64,000 nt of DNA from Lycium barbarum (lineage: Eukaryota > Streptophyta > Magnoliopsida > Solanales > Solanaceae). Made by a program: the position numbers and the translations under genes. This document shows positions 58,561 to 64,000 of the stretch, piece by piece (the stretch's first letter is position 1; every line of letters starts with the position of its first letter). Where the stretch lies: positions 113,880,480-113,944,479 of the forward strand of contig NC_083345.1 of the NCBI RefSeq assembly GCF_019175385.1, written 5' to 3'. Below the pieces are notes generated by a model. The model did no database searches and was not told where the DNA came from. It was given only the letters and a program-made list of their open reading frames with translations.

Positions 58561-58634
58561 AAGTAGTGGCAAAACCGGGTAATTATTTTACCCTAATTGA
58601 TATAGAGTATAAAAACTTCTTTTTTGTTTGTTGA

Positions 58635-59300
58635 TTTTGCCACATCACAGGCATGTGTAGTTCACGTTCTATATCTGTTTCAGTGGTTAATTATGAGGGG
58701 TTTAATAAGTACATTTTCAATCAAGTTGGAGTGTCAAAAAGGAACAAACTTTTAATTGAGGTGCCAAACTAAAAAATACACCCAAGTTTAAGGGGCTGTC
58801 TATGTATTTTGGCCAACTCCATAATTTTTCATGAAACTCCATCACAATGTTTGACGAGAAAAGCTCAAACAACATACACTAGTTCACACACAGAGAGTTT
58901 CTAACTCCGGGATATTGCGTAAAATTTCACTTGTAAAAGTTTGTAATTCTAGCACAGTATAATGGAATTTTCTGTATTTTATCTTACAAAGTTTTGTTCC
59001 AGATATAATTTTTGCATTAAAAAGTGGCTATTTTTTATACTTTGAAAACACTAGCTCTATTTTAATTACAAGTTTAGAAAATCGTCAATCCGAATTACAA
59101 CAACAATATATCTAGCGTAATCCCATAAATGGAGTTTGAAAATAATAGAGTCTATGCAGATATTACCCCTAGGCAATCTACATTATTTTACATATTTGCC
59201 TTGGAATGAAGTGAGTTCAAGCTTTTCTTTTTCCAAACATTAAAGAAGATCATATTTGTTCTTTAATTTGGGAACAGTTCCAATTTGTCACTCATGGTAT
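58635..59300. other. Noncoding interval with a SINE tail remnant
   Basis: AT-rich. ACAACAACAATATATCTAGC with GTAATCCCATAAATGGAG at 59097-59140 is the inverted 3' tail of a SINE (minus strand). Nothing else is seen. Confidence 0.5.
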
Positions 59301-59301
59301 A

Positions 59302-59599
59302 TTCTATCCGTTCACTTTTACTTGTCCATTTTTGACTATGCACACCCCTTAAGAAATAAATGAAGTGCGTAATTTACCAATGTACCCATATTAATTGGTG
59401 CATAGTTTTATTGGATTTGAAAAATGAATTAAAGTGAGTATTTAATATTATGGGTAAAATAGAAAAAAATAAATTGTCTTTTCTTGATATGCTAAAAGTG
59501 ACAAGTAAAAGTGAAAATTTATTTTTGAAATACTGGACAAGTAAAAGTAAAGATTTATTTTTGAAATATTGGACAAGTAAAAATGAACGGAGGGAATAG
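59302..59599. mobile_element. Stowaway-like MITE
   Basis: CTATCCGTTCACTTTTACTTGTCCA on the left is inverted to GGACAAGTAAAAATGAACGGAGGGA on the right, with TA at both flanks. Near the right end a 38-bp unit with GGACAAGTAAAAGTGAA is repeated. Confidence 0.78.
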
Positions 59600-59771
59600 T
59601 TGCTAAGCGTAAAGGAACTATCCATTTTAGTCGTTTGTCGAGCAATGGCAACGAACACGGCATTTGATCTGTTTATCAACAACAAACTAATTAAATTAAT
59701 CAAGATCTTTAGAAACCATTGAGTCGAGTATGTTTAGAAGCCATTAAATTTACTATTTTTCATTTATTAAT

Positions 59772-60763
59772 GGCCAAATTCATCGATACACACTAATGGT
59801 CGTTCGGTTATTTCACTTGAACATTTTAACTAAGTTTTGTTTCATTTAAACACCTGAGGTATGGTCTGACTGTGACATTTAAACACTTTTCGTTGACTTG
59901 GCAATTTGCATGATTTGCACACCAAACTGGCGCATGAAGAGCCCAAAAAACAATTTTTTTTAAAATTCTTTTTATTTCCTTCGTCTTCTTTTTCTCTCTC
60001 TTTCTTCTCCATTTAACAAACCTTCCACCATTGCTATCTTGTTCACCGGAAAAAATCCAGTCCGCCACCACCCCCTGTCTCTCTAAGCGTTTACAGGACA
60101 AGAAAGATGATTTTTCTTTGGATAAATTTATTTAATAAACAAAAGAAAAATAAAATTCCCAAAAAGTTTTTTTTTTTTTTTTTAAACTTGTCATTAATGG
60201 AGTTTTTAGAAAGCTTGAAGGTTTAAAATGAGTTAATTGATTTGATGAAAATTTTGAGAAATTAATCTTGGATTGTCTTTAGGTCTTCGTGGAGAATCTT
60301 TAACTGAAGTTATAGCAAATTTAGAGGAGTTTCTTTTGAAAATTTGGACTAAAATCGTGGTTGTAACAAGAATAACATAAAGATGGTGAAGAACACCAAG
60401 AACGACTATTCATTTCAAAATTTTCAATTTGTCATTTTTCTTTTGTTAATAATGTATCTTGTTTTGATTGGGTGTAAATCAAGTCTTTCTTTTTCTTTTT
60501 TAGAGTGTTATTTTGAACTTGTTATTAAATATTCTAAAGTAGTTTTTTAAGTTAAAAAAGACACATGTCCTCATTTTATTCGACATTTGCCACGTCAGCA
60601 GAAAGTGTACTGCACACACTTTATAAATTTAGCTAATTTAGCAAAAAATGACTAAACGGCACAGTCGGATTCTACCTTAGGAATCTAAATGAAACAAAGT
60701 TTAGTCGACATGTTCAAGTAAAAGAACCGAACGACCACAGATATCTATTAATGGGTTTTGGCC
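59772..60763. mobile_element. Non-autonomous MULE-like element, about 1 kb
   Basis: Terminal inverted repeats of about 100 bp share GGCCAAA at the tip, then TGGTCGTTCGGTT, ACTTGAACAT and TTTGTTTCATTTA. A perfect 9-bp duplication, TTTATTAAT, flanks it (59763-59771 and 60764-60772). No transposase. An open frame at 59826-60101 on the minus strand is not supported. Confidence 0.85.
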
Positions 60764-60772
60764 TTTATTAAT

Positions 60773-61377
60773 TAAGCGAGCTGAAGAGTGGATGTAGATG
60801 CAGATAGCTCCAAAACGGTAAGGTGAGATGACATATTTGTCTTATGAGAAAATAACAAAAATAGACCCTTATATTTGAGTTTATATTTAAAATAATCCCT
60901 TAAATATATTATTGTACAATTTTAATCCTTCAATTTTATCTAATGTAAAACACTTTTGGTCCCCATAAAATATATTTGTGAGCTATTTTTCATGTATTGA
61001 GAATATTTTTGACCTGATAAAAAAATAGTGTAACCTAAATTGGAACATGGAATTTCAAAATCTAATGTTCCCCTATTTTCTAAGCTTTTGTTAAATTGTT
61101 GCAGGAATTAAAATAAAAGCTTTTGTTTAACTGTATATTGTTTCTAACATAATCTAACTTCCGAAAAGACAAACAAAAGAATAAAGAATCATTACAGAAA
61201 CCAGAAAAACAATAAAAAGAAAACAAGGGAAAAAAAAAAAAAACAGCAACAGATAACCTTAAAATGCAACTCCTTTTTGAATAATCCCCTTAACTTCTCT
61301 CTCTTTCTCTTTTCTCAGACAAAATAAAAACCCATCAGAAAACCAGCAAAGACCCCTTTGTTCTTCAAAATACCGCT
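60773..61377 (+). promoter_or_regulatory. 5' flank of the KAKU4-like exon
   Basis: The proximal 180 bp (61195-61377) are A-rich, then C/T-rich (CTTCTCTCTCTTTCTCTTTTCTC), a common plant 5' UTR pattern. They match the corresponding sequence at 63640-63800 upstream of the second copy (ACAGATAAC, AAAATGCAACT.CTTTTTGAA). No clear TATA box. Confidence 0.55.
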
Positions 61378-61615
61378 ATGGATTTACGTTCTGGTGGAAA
61401 AATTGTGACGAATAAACGAAAGAGATACGCCGTTGGTCCTTACGACCGTCCACAACAACAACCACAGGTCGAAGAAGAACCGTTTCCAAAAAGCCCTAAT
61501 TGGCTAACCGGACATGTAATTCCTGCCACACGTACGATTCTTTCCGGTGCCGCTAAGATTCTGACATCTGTCTTTAATTCCGACCACTCTTCGTCTGACA
61601 GCGATTCCATGTTCG
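61378..61615 (+). CDS. First exon of a KAKU4/NUP1-like gene, copy 1 (5' duplicate)
   Basis: The reading frame starts at ATG 61378 (MDLRSGGKIV), followed by a basic patch NKRKRY that could be a nuclear localisation signal. PYDRP and a Pro/Gln run come next, then WLTGHVIPATRTILSGAAKILTSVF, an amphipathic stretch, and a Ser/Asp-rich end. The exon closes GTTCG|GTACTT (phase 1). From memory the layout (basic start, PYDRP, PATRTI.SGA.K.L.SVF, acidic serines) resembles KAKU4 and NUP1-like nuclear-envelope/pore proteins of plants. This is an inference, not an alignment. No second exon is seen in the next 2.1 kb, and an almost identical exon starts at 63801. Copy 1 may be a partial duplicate or an alternative first exon. 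Confidence 0.6.
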
Positions 61616-61825
61616 GTACTTTTTTCCAAATCTCTTTTAACTTTTCTTTTTTCATCTAGAAAGTATTAAATTACGAAAATGCCACTCATTTTAAAGTAGT
61701 GGATAGTTTAGGCGTTTATGTGTTTTAAATAATTGATGTATGCTTGAGTATTAAGTAAAAAAGTAATTAGTCGAACAAACTCAGCTATTAAGATTTCGTG
61801 TTGCTTTCTCTATTTATGTGACATA

Positions 61826-63225
61826 GAGTCCGTTTGGCTAAACTGATTTAAAGTAGCTGATAAGTATTAATAGTTGATAAACATTTTTAAGTGCTTAAGC
61901 TGATTTGAAAATAAACATTTGCGCGTTTGGATAAAAGTGCTGAAATTTATAATAAGCTACTGCAGTGTTTGGCAAAAAATGCTTACATACTAAGAACACT
62001 ATTAAATGTTAAAATGACCTAAATACCCTTAAAGTTGTTTACACTACTAAGAACGTTATTCTTATAAGTTTTTAAATGTCAAATTAATTCAATACGCAAT
62101 AATTTATGCCTCATTTTATTTTTGAAACAAAATTGATTAGATAAAATTATTTCTTATGAATATAAATTTTTTTATGATAAGCTACATTACAATCATAAGC
62201 TATAATAAAATAGTTAATAATCATACTAAAGTTCGTTAGTATAACTTACTCAAATAGTACACAAGATATTTGAATAAAAAAATAAATACATCACAAGTAC
62301 ATAGATATTGGTATCTGATAATTCACAAGACAGAATTAATACTACCTATATGTATAAACACAAAGTTAAACACAACACTGCACACATACTGGACATTAAG
62401 GCAGAAAAAAAAAAACATGAAAAAGGATTAGAACAAAAGCATCAAAACTTTTAAGCAAAGCAATTACGCTCTTCCTTAATAAAAGAATGTAAACAAACTT
62501 TGTAAACTAAAGAAGATGAAGAGCTTCAGATTCTCGTATGTTTTTAACTCTGGTAGAGGAGTTGCTGAGTTTTAAAGACGTAGGGTGAGGAAGTGATGCG
62601 ATGAAAATAGTTTAGGGTTTTATTAGAGTAAAGGTATTTCAGGGATTACCGAATAATATTAGGGATATAGTAATAAAAGTCTTGGTCAAACTAATAGTCT
62701 GTTTGGACAAGTTTATTTTTCCCCCCAAAAGTATTTATTTTTTCAATAAGTGCTTATTTTAAAAAAAGTGAGGTGTTTGATCAAGCTTTTGGGGGAAAAT
62801 AAGTGTTTTTTTGGGAAGTAACAGAAATAGTTTTTCAAGAGCTAAAAAAATAGCTTTTGCTAAAAAACACTTTTTTGAAAAGTACTTTTGAGAAAAATAC
62901 ACATAGAAACACTTTTTAAAAGCTTGGCCAAACACTAATTACTGCTCAAAAATACTTTTTAAATTAATTGGCCAAACACAAATTGCTTTTAGCCAAAAGT
63001 ACTTTTGAAAAAATTACTTTTTAAAATAAGTTGTTTTTAGAAGCTTGGCCAAACAGACTATAAAAATGCTTATAAGCTTAAAAATAATAAGTTGGGAAAG
63101 ACCAACTTATCCTTATGGCTTATTTTTGGCTTATAAGCACGTGACTTATAAGCTCTTTTATGTTTGCCAAACGCGGAGATAAGCCGAAAAGTGCTTATAA
63201 GCTGGTCAAGTCAAACACTCTCATA
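61826..63225. mobile_element. Probable hAT-like MITE remnant with subterminal repeats
   Basis: GAGTCCGTTTGGCTAAACTGA on the left and the reverse complement GAGAGTGTTTGACTTGACCAGC on the right are similar. Inside are repeated TTATAAGC/GCTTATAAG motifs (63066-63205). The target duplication is not clear. It contains another MITE at 62697-63058. No exons are found. Confidence 0.45.
62695..63060. mobile_element. MITE with TAGTCTGTTTGG ends
   Basis: TAGTCTGTTTGGACAAGTTTATTTTT on the left is inverted to AACTTGTTTTTAGAAGCTTGGCCAAACAGACTA on the right. The interior holds AAGTGCTTATTTT and AAAAAGTACTTTT motifs, and the flanking repeat is short (TA). About 366 bp, noncoding. Confidence 0.75.
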
Positions 63226-63278
63226 TTTTTCTTTTCAGTCAGTCCAACAAAAATATCACTTTTATATTTAGAAGTCAT

Positions 63279-63440
63279 ACTCCCTCTGTTTCAATTTATG
63301 TGAACCCATTTGACTTTTAAACTTGTGGTGTTAAATGAGTCACATAAATTTTGTGTGGCTATAAATTATTGCATAATTATTTTCATATATAGAAAGAAGT
63401 CATTCTTTTTAGCATGAACTAATAAAAAACAGAGAAAGTA
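63279..63440. mobile_element. Short Stowaway-like MITE
   Basis: CTCCCTCTGTTTCAATTTATGTGA on the left and AAAAAACAGAGAAAGTA on the right are inverted ends. About 160 bp, probably internally deleted. Confidence 0.6.
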
Positions 63441-63800
63441 TAATTTTATTAATTGATTTACAGGCACACAATATATAAAGCTTGTTGGACCATAAATTTT
63501 ACAAATCACCAATTTTTTTCGTGCCTAATCAAGTGCTATGTGACCGAGTAGGGACCCAAGTAGTATTTGTTTCTTACTTCTTTTGAAAAAACAAAATCGA
63601 AAAAAACAAAACAAAGAACCAGAAGAAACCAAAAAAAAGAAAACAAAAAAAAAAAAAGAAACTGGAAAACAGATAACAAGAAAGAAAGGAACCTGAAAAT
63701 GCAACTTCTTTTTGAAAAATGCCCCTAACCTCTCTCTTTTCTCAAACAAAAAACCGACACTTTCTTTTTCATAGTATTAGAGCGACACTTTAATACGGCC

Positions 63801-64000
63801 ATGGATTCTCGTATTGGAGGAAAAATTGTAATGAATAAACGAAAGAGATACGCTGTTGGTCCTTACGACCGTCCACAACAACAACCACAGGCCGAACAGG
63901 AACCGTTTCCAAAAAGCCCTAATTGGCTAACCGGACATGTATTTCCTGCCACACGTACGATTATCTCTGGAGCTGCTAAGATTTTGACATCTGTCTTTAA
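63801..64000 (+). CDS. First exon of a KAKU4/NUP1-like gene, copy 2 (runs off the window)
   Basis: ATG 63801 begins MDSRIGGKIVMNKRKRYAVG and continues through PYDRPQQQPQ, SPNWLTGHVFPATRTIISGA and AKILTSVFN to the window edge. It differs from copy 1 by a handful of residues (Leu/Ser, Ser/Ile, Thr/Met, Val/Ala, Glu/Gln, Ile/Phe, Leu/Ile). The shared upstream sequence shows that the duplication took in the 5' UTR and promoter. The remaining exons, if any, lie beyond 64000, which makes this the likelier functional copy. Confidence 0.65.
   Translation, partial: MDSRIGGKIVMNKRKRYAVGPYDRPQQQPQAEQEPFPKSPNWLTGHVFPATRTIISGAAKILTSVF

Overview
The window is a repeat-rich plant nuclear region, most likely from a member of the nightshade family (Solanaceae). 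The family call rests on TS-type and Au-type SINEs, very long LTRs of a style I associate with solanaceous Ogre-like elements, Ty1/copia gag-pol sequences of a common solanaceous type, and a coiled-coil-class NBS-LRR gene. The genus cannot be told from the sequence. There are no rRNA or intact tRNA genes, no bacterial-style operons and no CRISPR array. Most of the 64 kb is nested transposable elements around three host gene loci.

Region 1 (1-13.3 kb) is an NBS-LRR resistance-type gene on the minus strand. Its LRR exon is cut by a 10.8-kb Ty1/copia retrotransposon (682-11449; 5-bp target duplication AGAGA; near-identical LTRs). That element itself holds a 4.6-kb solo LTR (3407-8007; duplication GTCCT) between its integrase and reverse transcriptase. 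Across the copia junction the resistance-gene frame is continuous. Region 2 (13.3-21.3 kb) holds tandem repeats: a 40-bp unit, pyrimidine-rich low-complexity DNA, a 123-bp unit carrying the palindrome TTGTTGCAACAA, and a 161-bp satellite. It also holds a copia gag relic split by another long solo LTR (17684-20950). Region 3 (22.4-33 kb) holds a small MULE-like element and a 9-kb MULE-like element with 167-169-bp terminal inverted repeats and a perfect 10-bp target duplication. The large one carries a broken plant-mobile-domain (MAIN/MAIL-like) gene, which is interrupted by a 3.7-kb solo LTR. Region 4 (33.2-41.9 kb) holds SINEs, a dead L1-type LINE, and a seven-exon REM-type gene with three B3 domains on the minus strand; a frameshift in its fourth exon breaks the frame.

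Region 5 (about 41.9-52.1 kb) is a Mutator-like element with a four-exon MULE transposase on the plus strand. Convergent to it is a multi-exon DUF1985-Ulp1-type cysteine protease gene on the minus strand. Both carry premature stops, and the protease also appears to lack its catalytic aspartate. Region 6 (52.3-58.3 kb) is an old copia element whose right LTR received a MITE and a 2.35-kb solo LTR. Region 7 (58.3-64 kb) holds MITEs and two head-to-tail copies of the promoter plus first exon of a gene whose N-terminus resembles KAKU4/NUP1-like nuclear envelope or pore proteins. The second copy runs off the window.

The host loci do not form a pathway. I found no clearly new biological system. The most informative features are the young insertion in the resistance gene, the two gene-carrying MULEs, the hairpin modules repeated inside one MULE, and the duplicated 5' end of the KAKU4-like gene. 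Exon boundaries were inferred by eye from splice consensus and reading-frame phase; no alignments or database searches were run.
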